NCBI GenBank assembly: GCA_964483985.1
Contig: CAZADS010000109.1
Coordinates: 1 to 64,000 of the forward strand
DNA length: 64,000 nucleotides
Direction: 5' to 3'
Source of the DNA: CAZADS01 sp964483985
GTDB taxonomy: Bacteria > Pseudomonadota > Alphaproteobacteria > Thalassobaculales > Thalassobaculaceae
The notes under the pieces were generated by a model. That model did no database searches, had not been told where the DNA came from, and was given only the letters and a program-made list of their open reading frames with translations. The position numbers and the translations under genes are program-made. Below are positions 35,708 through 44,822 of the stretch, piece by piece. The number at the start of each line of letters is the position of its first letter. The stretch's first letter is position 1.

Positions 35708-36633
35708 TTTACAACAGGACTTATGAATAGGTCGTGTCGGAATTCTTTTTCTAAATCTGGGCCCGAAACGGTTATCTTTGAATTCTTTTTAGAGGCGGCA
35801 TCAAAGAGAAAGTCATAGATAGAAATTAATCGATTTAAAGCAATTGATTCTATTTCTCCCAAATTACAACAAATCTCTTTCAACATCTTATGACCTGAAT
35901 TTCTATATGGTAGTGCTCGTTTAATTAGAACCTTTGTTAATTCTTCTATCATAATAGATTTTTGCTCTATAGCGTCACTCAATACAGTTCTATCTAGGCC
36001 GATATTTTTAAAGATATCTAATGGGATAGTTATCAATCTGGGAGACGCTCCGGCGTCCTTGGCGAGATCTCTCAATATATGGACAATATAGCAATAAATA
36101 GCCAGATCCTTGGCATAAAACTCGGGAGGCTTCGATAAACCGTATTTATAACCGTCATTCAACGTATAACTGGAAGCTAGGAGATAAATGAATATACTAG
36201 CTGGTGCAACGGTAGCCCCATGGCAATAATCTAAAAAGTCATTCCAAGTCCTAATTTCCGTTTCCTCTATGTCACTTTTGAGAGAAGTCCCCAACGCCTG
36301 CCAATGCCAAACACCCATATCACTTCGACCTAATGTATTACTTAGCGCTAAAATAATATCTGGATCAAGGGGACCATCGTTATTCTCAAGCTTCGTGGTC
36401 TGGACAAGCCATTGCTTTAACTTAACCCGCATCCCTGCTCTTTTTAGATCCCTATCCTCCTTCACCAGAGTCAAAAAAACCTCATCAACTAAATCATCCA
36501 TGATGCGCATAGCCGCATACGTCGCGAAAAAGAAGTTCTGCCTATAAATCGGTAATAATTTTGCAGCATGAAAAAAATTCGCATTTGAATTTGCCGCTAT
36601 GTTTTTACAACGCAGGAAGCTTTGCTCAGCCAT
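35704..36633 (-). CDS. Squalene/phytoene synthase family protein with intact active-site motifs
   Basis: A 309-residue all-alpha isoprenoid synthase. Substrate Mg-binding motifs are present: 'MRIMDDLVDE' (first Asp-rich motif) and 'ILRDLAKDAGA' (second, DxxxD), with 'YCHGATVAPASIF' matching the conserved YCxxVA segment. It should therefore be able to join two prenyl diphosphates head to head, to presqualene/squalene or phytoene, unlike its downstream neighbour. No carotenoid or hopanoid gene is in this window, so the product is open. The ATG at 36633 follows the Mth938 stop by 16 bp; a TTG at 36657 would overlap it. Part of the sec–Mth938 operon by spacing. Confidence 0.8.
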   Translation of the reverse strand: MAEQSFLRCKNIAANSNANFFHAAKLLPIYRQNFFFATYAAMRIMDDLVDEVFLTLVKEDRDLKRAGMRVKLKQWLVQTTKLENNDGPLDPDIILALSNTLGRSDMGVWHWQALGTSLKSDIEETEIRTWNDFLDYCHGATVAPASIFIYLLASSYTLNDGYKYGLSKPPEFYAKDLAIYCYIVHILRDLAKDAGASPRLITIPLDIFKNIGLDRTVLSDAIEQKSIMIEELTKVLIKRALPYRNSGHKMLKEICCNLGEIESIALNRLISIYDFLFDAASKKNSKITVSGPDLEKEFRHDLFISPVVK

Positions 36634-36649
36634 AGAAATATTTATTCTC

Positions 36650-37027
36650 TTAATCAACAGCGATTAACGCGGCTGCAACACGTCGTCCCTCCGTCATTAA
36701 AACATTGTAAGTTCTGCATGCGGCGCCAGTGTTCATTGAGTCTACTACAATCCCTCTTGCCCGAATTTCTGTCCGTAATTGCCCCGGGAAATAGACGGAG
36801 CCAGTTCCACATCCTACGAGCAAAATTTCAGGTATATCACTGCTTTCAAGTATGAAAGATAGTGAATTCAACGTAAAATTATCTATTTCGTCTACATGCC
36901 AAGACAAACATCGATCAGCATGAATAATAACGGATCCTAAATGAAATTTTCCATTAACCCTAAAACCACCATTCCCGTAGGCTTCAACAACCTGGCATTC
37001 ATCAGAAACAAGAGGGGTCACGTCCAT
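36650..37027 (-). CDS. Mth938-like domain protein (NDUFAF3-related)
   Basis: A 125-residue Mth938/DUF498 domain protein. Visible signatures are 'VEAYGNGGFRVNGKFHLGSV', 'EILLVGCGTG' and 'RARGIVVDSMNTGAACRTYNVLMTEGR', with 'MNTGAACRTYN' the most diagnostic. The mitochondrial relative NDUFAF3 assembles complex I, and conserved linkage of its bacterial homologue with secD/secF has been used as evidence of alphaproteobacterial origin. Here it lies directly after secF (4-bp gap), the same arrangement. Bacterial function is not experimentally settled to my knowledge. Confidence 0.87.
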   Translation of the reverse strand: MDVTPLVSDECQVVEAYGNGGFRVNGKFHLGSVIIHADRCLSWHVDEIDNFTLNSLSFILESSDIPEILLVGCGTGSVYFPGQLRTEIRARGIVVDSMNTGAACRTYNVLMTEGRRVAAALIAVD

Positions 37028-37031
37028 ACTG

Positions 37032-38015
37032 TTAGCAATCTCCTACTCTTTCATCCTGGGGCACTTGCAAACCATCGGGATTATCATCACCTCGTTTTAA
37101 ACTAGTATAAAGAAGTAGTGGAACAGCTACAAAAATGGACGAATAGGTTCCTACGCAAACGCCCCATATCATTGCCATTGCGAAATCAGCTAAAACCTCG
37201 CCCCCGAAAAAGAATATAGCCAATAAAGCTAGAAGTGTCGTGACAGACGTCATTACCGTCCGAGATAAGGTTTCATTTATAGACATATTGAATAGTTGAG
37301 TAAGCTCCATCCGCTTAAATTTTCGAAGGTTCTCTCGAACGCGATCGTAGACAACAACCGTATCGTTTATGGAATATCCAGCAATGGTTAATACGGCAGC
37401 AACAGTTGCTAAATTAAACTCGTATTGAAGAATAGCGAATAAGCCAATCGTAGTTATAATATCATGTGTCAGGGCTAGAATAGCGCCTACTCCAAACTGC
37501 CATTCAAAACGGAACCAAATGTATAACAAAATCGAAATTAGAGCTAATCCTACCGCCAAAGCACCCGCTTCTTTTAATTCTTGTCCTACCGTCGGCCCGA
37601 CAAATTCAGTACGCCTATATTCAAAATGTTTTCCTAAAGATTCTTTAATTTTTTCAATAGCTTCAATTTGTTCACGCTCTGCGCCATCTTGCCGTTGTAT
37701 TCGAATTAAAATATCCGTTTCAACTCCAAATTGTTGAATGCTTATTTCCCCTAGTTTGAGGTTAGATAATCTATCTCGCACTGCTGGTATATTAATTGCC
37801 TTATCACTACGGACCTCCATCAAGATTCCGCCACGAAAATCGATGCCAAAATTTAACCCCAAGATAACAAAGGAAACGATCGACCCAAAAATCAATATTA
37901 AAGACAAGAAAAAAGCCGTTTTCCGATTGTTGACAAAAGGAATACTCGTCCGAGCAGGAATGAATCGTATGGGTTTTAACATGCGTTTTTTAATCTCATC
38001 AAATTGGTACTTCAT
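37032..38015 (-). CDS. secF: Protein translocase subunit SecF
   Basis: SecF works with SecD to use proton motive force in late steps of Sec export. The 327-residue protein has an N-terminal membrane segment ('FFLSLILIFGSIVSFVILGL'), the periplasmic start 'GIDFRGGILMEV', 'EFVGPTVGQELKEAGALAV', and 'TIAGYSINDTVVVYDRVREN', the conserved TM4 motif of SecF. Six membrane helices are expected and visible. It overlaps secD by 17 nt, so translation is coupled. The C-terminus is short and polar. Confidence 0.96.
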   Translation of the reverse strand: MKYQFDEIKKRMLKPIRFIPARTSIPFVNNRKTAFFLSLILIFGSIVSFVILGLNFGIDFRGGILMEVRSDKAINIPAVRDRLSNLKLGEISIQQFGVETDILIRIQRQDGAEREQIEAIEKIKESLGKHFEYRRTEFVGPTVGQELKEAGALAVGLALISILLYIWFRFEWQFGVGAILALTHDIITTIGLFAILQYEFNLATVAAVLTIAGYSINDTVVVYDRVRENLRKFKRMELTQLFNMSINETLSRTVMTSVTTLLALLAIFFFGGEVLADFAMAMIWGVCVGTYSSIFVAVPLLLYTSLKRGDDNPDGLQVPQDERVGDC

Positions 38016-39570
38016 TCGGTCTGCGACGACTTAGCCATAGAATTATAAGGAAACGGGTCAACATAATTGCCGAGAACATTGATGTCACAATTCCAATCGA
38101 CAGCGTTACGGCAAAGCCTTTAATGGGGCCGGATCCAAATGAATATAAAAATATTGCTGCTAAAAGAGTCGTCAAGTTAGAGTCTATTATTGTCGTTAAG
38201 GCTCGCCTATATCCCGCATCAATCGCCGACATTGGCGTCCTACCTTGACGGATTTCCTCCCGAATGCGTTCAAAAATTAACACATTGGCATCTACAGCCA
38301 TTCCTATAGTGAGAACAATGCCGGCTATTCCCGGCAAGGTTAATGTTGCTTGCAATGCAGACAAAGCGCCTAAAATGATAACTATATTGAAAAATAAAGC
38401 GACATTCGCAAAAACACCAAACAGTCCATATGCAATTACCATAAAAACAATTACAAGAAGAAGCCCAATAATACTAGCGAGTTTTCCCGCCTCAATGGAA
38501 TCTGCTCCCAACCCTGGTCCAACTGTTCGTTCTTCTAAAACTAAAAGTGGCGCTGGAAGAGCTCCAGCCCTAAGCAATAAAGCTAAATCGTTCGCCGTTC
38601 GGACGGTAAAATTACCCGAAATTATTCCTGTTCCTCCGGGAATAGGCTCACGAATTACCGGGGCGCTAATTACCTTATTATCAAGCACAATTGCAAAGGG
38701 ACGACCTACATTATCAGTAGTAGTTCTCCCAAATCGTTTAGCACCCAATGTATCAAATCGAAAACTGACAACCGGCTGTCCCTCTTGAAAAGTAGCCTGA
38801 GCATCCACTAAATGCTCTCCACTAACCATTACCTTTCTTTTAACGACATACGCTGATGGCTCACCTTCCTCAGGATTTGCCGCCGTTAACAATTCAGAAC
38901 CGGGGGGCACACGACCAGTTATAGCCTCACTTACAGAAGTTGTTACGTTGACTAAGCGGAAAACCATCTTAGCCGTTTGACCTAACAATGCTTTAACTCG
39001 TTCAGGATCATCGACCCCTGGAAGTTGGACCAAAATTCGATCTTCTCCCTGTCGTTGAATTGTTGGTTCACGAACACCGGTTTCGTCAATTCTTCGTCGA
39101 ACGATTTCAATGGACTGCTGCAATGCCGCCGCTTTAACGTCGGTAATAGCCATCTCATTCAGTTCTATTTTGATTTGGCCACCATCGCTAACAATAAGAT
39201 CGGTGTTTTGGGTTTTCTGTTCAATAATTTCCTTTGCCGAAGTAATAAATTTTGAATCCCTAATTCTAAGGTGTACTGCATTTTGGGAAACACCTAAACC
39301 GCTATAACCTATTCGAGCCGACCTTAGGCTTTGCCTGACTGAAGAAACTATGCTTTCCAAACGCTCTCTGACCACTACCTCCAATTTTACTTGTAGTAAG
39401 AGATATGAACCACCTTGCAGATCTAAGCCCAGACTTACTTTTTTTCCTGGGGCCAAATTAGGAAAATCTAAATCTAATTCTTGTTTAAAAATATTAGGTG
39501 CAGCATATATCACACCTAATAAACACACTAGAATGACAAAACATCTTTTCCACGGGGAGAACTGCAACAT
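37999..39570 (-). CDS. secD: Protein translocase subunit SecD
   Basis: SecD partners SecF in the holotranslocon. The 523-residue protein starts with a membrane anchor, then 'GLDLQGGSYLLLQV' (the SecD signature), the P1 region 'VRRRIDETGVREPTIQRQGE' and 'ILVQLPGVDDPERVKALLGQ', and the C-terminal membrane block 'LTIGMAVDANVLIFERIREE' with the functional Asp. Six transmembrane helices are visible. yajC lies 33 bp upstream and secF overlaps the end, giving the classical yajC–secD–secF order. Confidence 0.97.
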   Translation of the reverse strand: MLQFSPWKRCFVILVCLLGVIYAAPNIFKQELDLDFPNLAPGKKVSLGLDLQGGSYLLLQVKLEVVVRERLESIVSSVRQSLRSARIGYSGLGVSQNAVHLRIRDSKFITSAKEIIEQKTQNTDLIVSDGGQIKIELNEMAITDVKAAALQQSIEIVRRRIDETGVREPTIQRQGEDRILVQLPGVDDPERVKALLGQTAKMVFRLVNVTTSVSEAITGRVPPGSELLTAANPEEGEPSAYVVKRKVMVSGEHLVDAQATFQEGQPVVSFRFDTLGAKRFGRTTTDNVGRPFAIVLDNKVISAPVIREPIPGGTGIISGNFTVRTANDLALLLRAGALPAPLLVLEERTVGPGLGADSIEAGKLASIIGLLLVIVFMVIAYGLFGVFANVALFFNIVIILGALSALQATLTLPGIAGIVLTIGMAVDANVLIFERIREEIRQGRTPMSAIDAGYRRALTTIIDSNLTTLLAAIFLYSFGSGPIKGFAVTLSIGIVTSMFSAIMLTRFLIILWLSRRRPNEVPI

Positions 39571-39603
39571 TAAACTAATTTTTCCATTTTAATTAATGTG
39601 AGA

Positions 39604-39924
39604 TTAATCGTCGCCTTTTGACACAACCTCCGACACCATACCCCGTCTAACTTTGACGCGAACATTCTCAGCTATGTCAAGCTCTAACTCATCTCGGTCC
39701 TCTACTACTTTTGCAACCTTCCCAATCAAACCGCCATTGGTCACGATCCGATCGTTCCGGTGTATTTTAGATAACATTTCCTTATGCGCTTTCACTCGCT
39801 TTTGCTGCGGTCTTATCAATAAAAAATAAAACACAACAAATATTAATACCAATGGAGCTAAAGCCATAAGGTCGAAACCACCGGATCCCCCTGCGCCTTG
39901 AGCAAAGGCTGGCGAAATAAACAT
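39604..39924 (-). CDS. yajC: Preprotein translocase subunit YajC
   Basis: A 106-residue single-span accessory protein of SecDF. The hydrophobic segment 'LVLIFVVFYFLLIRPQQKRV' (about 27–46) ends in the invariant RPQ(Q/K)K motif. It is followed by 'HKEMLSKIHRNDRIVTNGGL', 'GKVAKV' and 'LDIAENVRVKVRRGMVSEV', the cytosolic YajC domain. The N-terminus (MFISPAFAQGAGGSGG) contains the Ala-Phe-Ala-Gln string common in alphaproteobacterial YajC. A 167-bp gap upstream probably carries the promoter of yajC–secDF. Confidence 0.95.
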   Translation of the reverse strand: MFISPAFAQGAGGSGGFDLMALAPLVLIFVVFYFLLIRPQQKRVKAHKEMLSKIHRNDRIVTNGGLIGKVAKVVEDRDELELDIAENVRVKVRRGMVSEVVSKGDD

Positions 39925-40091
39925 CTATGCTTCTCCCCTGATAATGATAATTAATTAACAAAAACTTAGACCTTAAAATTACGCGGCAATTATTATTTAG
40001 TAGTTGGCGAAATATACTAACACCGCCGATAATTGCAACGTTAGGGCAATCGAATCCTTTAAAGCACGAGTGATAGTCTAATTAAATGCAT

Positions 40092-41105
40092 TTATATACC
40101 TAAATATCGTTTAGGATCGATAGCCCTTGCACCTCTCCGCACTTCAAAATGTAGTTGTGGTCGTGAAACACCCCCACTTCGTCCAACGGTAGCAATAGCC
40201 TGACCTCGTTTAACTTCTTCCCCCCTTTTAACCAAAATATTGGAAGCGTGAGCGTAAGCAGTAGTCCAACCTTCGGTATGTTTAATTAGTAAAAGCTTGC
40301 CAAACCCTCGCAATCCTTGACCAGCATAAGCTACCACTCCATTTTCTGCCGCTAAAATTGGTGCTCCATGTGGGGCAGCTATATTTATGCCATCATTATG
40401 CAATCCACCTAAACGAGGTCCAAAATTTGCAATAATACGGCCTCTAACAGGCCATAAGAAACGGCTCATCTCTCTTGCAGGCGGAATAGGAAGAAATTTA
40501 GCTTTCTTCGCAATATTTTTGTTATCAACCGAGCTCGAGCTGGTAAGTCCTTTCTTTACTTTATTGGGCCTTGGGCGTGGCAGAGGTGGACCATTTTCAA
40601 AAGGTATACGTACATTTAATATGATTTTTGCAGTTTTTCTGCCCGCAAGGCCGCTTGGAACGCTATATTTAGACGGGATTTTGAGCACCTTTCCAATTTT
40701 AAGTTGATACGGAGGAGGCAAATTATTCATTGATACTATTGTCCTTAAATCGATGTTAAACCGCCTTGAGATAGAATAAATTGTATCGCCATACGTAACA
40801 GAGTATGCCTTAGGTAAGGGCAATTCCAATCGCTGGCCAGACATCAGTTTATAAGGGGCTTTCAAGCCGTTTTCTTCTATGATTTCTCTTACAACTAGTC
40901 CGTATCTCCTAGAGATCGCATAAACCGTATCGCCTGGCTGCACCTCCACGTAACCTTGGACAGGAACAGTCAAAACACGATCAGTTGGGTTTAATTTAAC
41001 TTCCTGACCCGCATTGACGACAACCGGTAATTTTTCATCATTTATAGAACATGAATTAAAAATGGTAAATAAGACCGCAATCGGCAAAAATCCTGTTCTT
41101 TTCAT
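40092..41105 (-). CDS. LysM/M23 lipoprotein, NlpD/DipM-like amidase activator (probably non-catalytic)
   Basis: A 337-residue envelope protein. The signal sequence ends in a lipobox-like 'FNSCS' (Cys about 19), so it is a predicted lipoprotein. Two LysM peptidoglycan-binding repeats follow ('VQPGDTVYAISRRYGL' and 'VTYGDTIYSISRRFNI'), then a Pro-rich linker and a C-terminal LytM/M23 domain. Metal sites look degenerate: 'HNDGINIAAP' has Asn where the zinc Asp normally stands, and 'RPQLHFEVRRG' has Gln in place of the first His of HxH. Such domains activate cell-division amidases rather than cutting peptidoglycan. Position after pcm and before yajC matches other alphaproteobacteria. Confidence 0.88.
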   Translation of the reverse strand: MKRTGFLPIAVLFTIFNSCSINDEKLPVVVNAGQEVKLNPTDRVLTVPVQGYVEVQPGDTVYAISRRYGLVVREIIEENGLKAPYKLMSGQRLELPLPKAYSVTYGDTIYSISRRFNIDLRTIVSMNNLPPPYQLKIGKVLKIPSKYSVPSGLAGRKTAKIILNVRIPFENGPPLPRPRPNKVKKGLTSSSSVDNKNIAKKAKFLPIPPAREMSRFLWPVRGRIIANFGPRLGGLHNDGINIAAPHGAPILAAENGVVAYAGQGLRGFGKLLLIKHTEGWTTAYAHASNILVKRGEEVKRGQAIATVGRSGGVSRPQLHFEVRRGARAIDPKRYLGI

Positions 41106-41197
41106 GATAATTAGCTCAATTCAACAACCGATAGCAGAAACGCATTATAGGGTTACCCTAACTCCGCCATTAAAACCATCAAATACATTGGAAACCT

Positions 41198-41824
41198 TTA
41201 ATCGATTAATGGAACAAAACGCACCTGCAGGATATCAAATATCTCTATTGATTCCCCAAAACGGCGAACTTTAACCAGTTTTTGAGGTCCCGTTTCGCGT
41301 CCTATTGGAATAATCATCACGCCACCATCTTTTAATTGCTGAAGAAAGACCGAAGGAAGATTTTTTGGGGCTGCGGTTACAATAATGCGGTCAAATGGCG
41401 CTTGGCTCGGCCATCCAAGTATCCCATTTCCATAACATGGAATTATGTTGCGCAAATTTAGTTTTTTAAACCGTGTTTGAGCTGCGACGAATAAGTCATA
41501 ATGACGTTCTATAGTGAACACTTTCTGTGAAAGTTTAGATAAGACAGCGGAATGGTAACCAGAACCCGTACCAATTTCTAAGACGTTCTGGTTTTTTTCA
41601 ATTTCTAATGCACAGGTCATAAATGCAACGACATATGGTTGACTTATGGTCTGTTTGGCTTCTATTGGAAGTGCTCGGTTATCGTAAGAACTAGACCTCA
41701 ATGATTCTGGCACGAATAAATCTCGGGGAATAGATGCCATTGCGTTCAATACTGATATATCTCTAATACCCTCGCGCTCGAGATCTATAAACAGTTGCTT
41801 CTTTTTCGTTTCTAGATCTTTCAT
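41198..41824 (-). CDS. pcm: Protein-L-isoaspartate O-methyltransferase
   Basis: This enzyme methylates isoaspartyl residues in damaged proteins, using SAM, to allow their repair. The 208-residue protein contains 'ALPIEAKQTISQPYVVAFMT' (family signature), motif I 'VLEIGTGSGYHSAVLSKL', 'VFTIERHYDLFVAAQTRFKK', 'FDRIIVTAAPKNLP' and 'MIIPIGRETGPQKLVKVRR'. It starts inside the end of surE (4-nt overlap), the conserved surE–pcm pair seen across proteobacteria. A second, more divergent family member is encoded at 61.3–62.0 kb. Confidence 0.95.
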   Translation of the reverse strand: MKDLETKKKQLFIDLEREGIRDISVLNAMASIPRDLFVPESLRSSSYDNRALPIEAKQTISQPYVVAFMTCALEIEKNQNVLEIGTGSGYHSAVLSKLSQKVFTIERHYDLFVAAQTRFKKLNLRNIIPCYGNGILGWPSQAPFDRIIVTAAPKNLPSVFLQQLKDGGVMIIPIGRETGPQKLVKVRRFGESIEIFDILQVRFVPLID

Positions 41825-42591
41825 CCTAACGTCTTGCGCAGTCCAAAAATGGCCTCGTTATCTGTAAGATCCAATCCTAAAGGAGTGATAGATATCTTCC
41901 CCCTGGCAAGTGCAGCAATATCAGTTCCATCATCCCGCAGCTTAATTTCTTTAATCTTACCTATCCAAAAATAATCCCTTCCCGATGGATCAGTAGATTG
42001 GCTAATGTAATCACCTTTTTTTCTACGCCCTTGCCTGGTAACTAAAACTTTATTGTCTTTTGCACTATACCCCGACGGAAAATTTACATTCATTACTGTA
42101 TCCTGCGGCCAACCTGTTTTAATTAAAGCATTTAAAACAAAGATCAAACTATTCTCAGAATTTCTCCAATTGGTCTCACTGTTCATGGATAATTGTTGGC
42201 TAAAAGCGATGGCTGGAATTCCGAGAATAGTTGCTTCAAGAGCCGCCCCAATAGTACCAGAATATGTCACATCTTCGCCTAGATTAGCACCATAGTTTAT
42301 TCCTGTGAGGACCAAATCAGGAGGGGTATCAGCCATAATATGATTAATTGCCAAAAGGACACAGTCTGTTGGAGTCCCATCTACCGAAAATAACCTCTTT
42401 CCGCGTTCTCGTATACGGAGTGGACGTCGCAAAGTTAATGAATGACCAACACCGCTTTGCTCCGAATCGGGCGCTACTACCCAAACCTCTCCTGATACCG
42501 ATTCAATAAGTCGGCGGAGTAAATTCAGACCTTCTGCATCGAAACCGTCATCATTTGAAAGGAGGATTCGTGCTTTAGATATGTTCAACAC
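41821..42591 (-). CDS. surE: 5'/3'-nucleotidase SurE
   Basis: A metal-dependent phosphatase acting on nucleoside monophosphates, linked to stationary-phase survival. The protein has the N-terminal 'ILLSNDDGFDAEGLNLL' with the metal-binding Asp-Asp, 'APDSEQSGVGHSLTLRRPL' with the phosphate Ser, 'SVDGTPTDCVLLAINHIM', and 'VLTGINYGANLGEDVTYSGT' with the metal Asn. The start is taken as GTG at 42591, since GGAG lies 6 nt upstream; a TTG at 42603 is the alternative. Four-nt overlap with pcm. Confidence 0.95.
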   Translation of the reverse strand: MLNISKARILLSNDDGFDAEGLNLLRRLIESVSGEVWVVAPDSEQSGVGHSLTLRRPLRIRERGKRLFSVDGTPTDCVLLAINHIMADTPPDLVLTGINYGANLGEDVTYSGTIGAALEATILGIPAIAFSQQLSMNSETNWRNSENSLIFVLNALIKTGWPQDTVMNVNFPSGYSAKDNKVLVTRQGRRKKGDYISQSTDPSGRDYFWIGKIKEIKLRDDGTDIAALARGKISITPLGLDLTDNEAIFGLRKTLG

Positions 42592-42641
42592 TTCCCGCTC
42601 CAAGTTCCCCTGGTAAACAAATCCTAACCCTGTTTAGTAAA

Positions 42642-43925
42642 TCAAAAAGAAATTACTTCCAAGCCATCCATGTATGGCTTCAACACCTCTGGAATAGCTA
42701 CTCTCCCATTCTCTTTTTGATAATTTTCCATAATCGCTATCAATGTACGGCCCACAGCTAATCCAGAGCCATTTAAAGTATGAACAAATTCCGTTTGCTT
42801 CTCACCCTTTCTTTGAAATCTTGTCTTCATTCTGCGGGCCTGAAAATCTCCACATAAGGAACAACTGGAGATTTCACGATATTGACCAGAACCATTATTC
42901 TGTCCTGGCAACCAAACCTCAATATCATAGGTTTTTTGAGCGCTAAACCCAGTATCACCAGAACATAGAAGGACAGTCCGGTAAGGCAAATTGAGTTGTT
43001 TTAAGATATCTTCAGCGCATTCGGTCATTCTCTCATGCTCCGCAACAGAGTTATCAGGATGCGCGATAGACACCATTTCCACTTTACCAAATTGATGAAC
43101 TCTAATCATGCCTCGCGTATCTCTACCAGCCGCTCCCGCCTCGGAACGGAAACACGGGGTATAGGCCGTAAATCTTATTGGTAAATGTTCTTCCAACAGG
43201 ATCTCTTCTGCAACCATATTTGTAAGAGGAACTTCAGAAGTGGGGATGAGCCATAATCCTTGAGAAGTACGAAATTGCTGATCAGAAAATTTAGGGAGCT
43301 GAGCTGTCCCGTAGAGCGCGTCATCGTTTACCATAAATGGTGGCGAAATTTCTGTATATCCATATTTATTGACTTGATGATCAAGCATCATATTTGCCAG
43401 CGCTCGCTCTAAGCGCGATAACATACCCCGTAAAACAACAAACCTAGCACCCGACAGTTTCGCCGCTCGTTCAAAATCCATTAGCTGAAGCAATTGACCT
43501 ATATCTACATGATCTCTGGCTTTGAAACTAAATTGATTCGGGACTCCGAAACGACGAATTTCTCTGTTGTCGTTTTCATCTATTCCATCAGGAACTTCTT
43601 GAGACAATATATTAGGGAGTTCACTCAAAATATTATGAAGAGCATCGTCCAGTTCTCGTTTTTCGTCTTCCAGCTTGCGGATATCATTTTTAATATTAAC
43701 TACTTCATCCATAGCGGGACCGGAATCGAGTCCTTTTTGTTTGAGAACACCAATCTTCTTTGAAGCTTCATTTCTTTTTTTCTGAAGCTCTTGTACCTTG
43801 GTGACACTCTTCCTTCGCCTTTCATCCAACGCTAAAATTTCAAAAGAATTTAAACCAACGCCACGACGTTTCATTTCAACATCAAATAGAGGCGAATTCT
43901 CTCTAATTTTTTTAATATCGTGCAT
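42642..43925 (-). CDS. serS: Seryl-tRNA synthetase
   Basis: A class II aminoacyl-tRNA synthetase of 427 residues. An N-terminal long helical arm ('RRKSVTKVQELQKKRNEASK', 'IRKLEDEKRELDDALHNIL') is the tRNA-binding coiled coil. The catalytic core shows 'LIPTSEVPLTN' (TxE loop), 'CFRSEAGAAGRDTRGMIRVH' (motif 2) and 'NGSGLAVGRTLIAIMENYQK' (motif 3). The ATG at 43925 begins the standard 'MHDIKKIRENS' N-terminus; the longer frame adds 16 residues unlike the family. Located between tatC and surE as in other alphaproteobacteria. Confidence 0.97.
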   Translation of the reverse strand: MHDIKKIRENSPLFDVEMKRRGVGLNSFEILALDERRRKSVTKVQELQKKRNEASKKIGVLKQKGLDSGPAMDEVVNIKNDIRKLEDEKRELDDALHNILSELPNILSQEVPDGIDENDNREIRRFGVPNQFSFKARDHVDIGQLLQLMDFERAAKLSGARFVVLRGMLSRLERALANMMLDHQVNKYGYTEISPPFMVNDDALYGTAQLPKFSDQQFRTSQGLWLIPTSEVPLTNMVAEEILLEEHLPIRFTAYTPCFRSEAGAAGRDTRGMIRVHQFGKVEMVSIAHPDNSVAEHERMTECAEDILKQLNLPYRTVLLCSGDTGFSAQKTYDIEVWLPGQNNGSGQYREISSCSLCGDFQARRMKTRFQRKGEKQTEFVHTLNGSGLAVGRTLIAIMENYQKENGRVAIPEVLKPYMDGLEVISF

Positions 43926-44054
43926 CAAGCAATTTACCCATGGGCATTTTGACAGCCGACTTGTACTTGCCAATAATATTTATGCTTATACTTTAGAACT
44001 TTCATTATACATTCAAAAAAGTATTTTAATCGGTTTCAAGGGAATTTTTATATA

Positions 44055-44819
44055 TCAACTTCCAGCTCTTTTTTCGATTATTTGAGAACAAATAATTGAG
44101 ATTTCATATAGCAATATTACAGGAACTGCGAGTAACACCTGGCTTATAACGTCAGGCGGTGTAAGAATTGCAGCAACAATGAAAGCTATGAGAATCGCAT
44201 ATTTACGCTTTGCTTTTAACCCTGCTGAAGTCGCCATTCCTACCTTAGTCAACAAAACGATCAATACGGGTAATTCAAAACATACCCCGAAAGCAAAAAT
44301 AAGCCTCATTACCAGAGATAAATATTGGTCAACTTTTGGTTCTAATTCCATCGGTAAAATTCCGTCACTCCCTGGTTGTTCAAAACTTAAAAAGAACTTC
44401 CAAGCTAAAGGAATTACCAAATAATATACGACAGCCGCACCCAATCCGAAAAGAAACGGTGTTGCTAATAAAAATGGTAAAAACGCTGATTTTTCCTTTT
44501 TATACAGGCCCGGAGCAATAAACCCCCATAACTGCCCAGCAAGTATGGGAAAAGAAATACAAAGCGCTGCGAAAAAAGCGACTTTGATTTGTGTAAAGAA
44601 AGCCTCGTGTAGTGCAGTAAAAATCATTCTTCGACCAGCTTGACCTTCCGTTAAATCAGCCAAAGGTTGGACAAGGAAATTGTAAATATGACCAGCGAAG
44701 GCATAGCAAACAAAAAATGCTATCAACATGCCAATGAATGAAAACAGCATTCTTCGTCTTAGTTCTATCAAATGGTCAAGCAACGGCATTTTGCTATCAT
44801 CTAAATCATTTGATGACAT
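44055..44819 (-). CDS. tatC: Sec-independent protein translocase TatC
   Basis: TatC recognises twin-arginine signal peptides in the inner membrane. The 254-residue protein has 'MPLLDHLIELRRRMLFSFIG' at the N-terminus (conserved LxELRxR), 'FTALHEAFFTQIKVAFFAAL', 'GLYKKEKSAFLPFLLATPFL' and 'FAFGVCFELPVLIVLLTKVG' with the conserved FxxE, and 'LTPPDVISQVLLAVPVILLY'. Six membrane helices are visible. Its start is 3 bp after the tatB stop, so tatABC are one unit. Confidence 0.97.
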   Translation of the reverse strand: MSSNDLDDSKMPLLDHLIELRRRMLFSFIGMLIAFFVCYAFAGHIYNFLVQPLADLTEGQAGRRMIFTALHEAFFTQIKVAFFAALCISFPILAGQLWGFIAPGLYKKEKSAFLPFLLATPFLFGLGAAVVYYLVIPLAWKFFLSFEQPGSDGILPMELEPKVDQYLSLVMRLIFAFGVCFELPVLIVLLTKVGMATSAGLKAKRKYAILIAFIVAAILTPPDVISQVLLAVPVILLYEISIICSQIIEKRAGS

Positions 44820-44822
44820 AGG

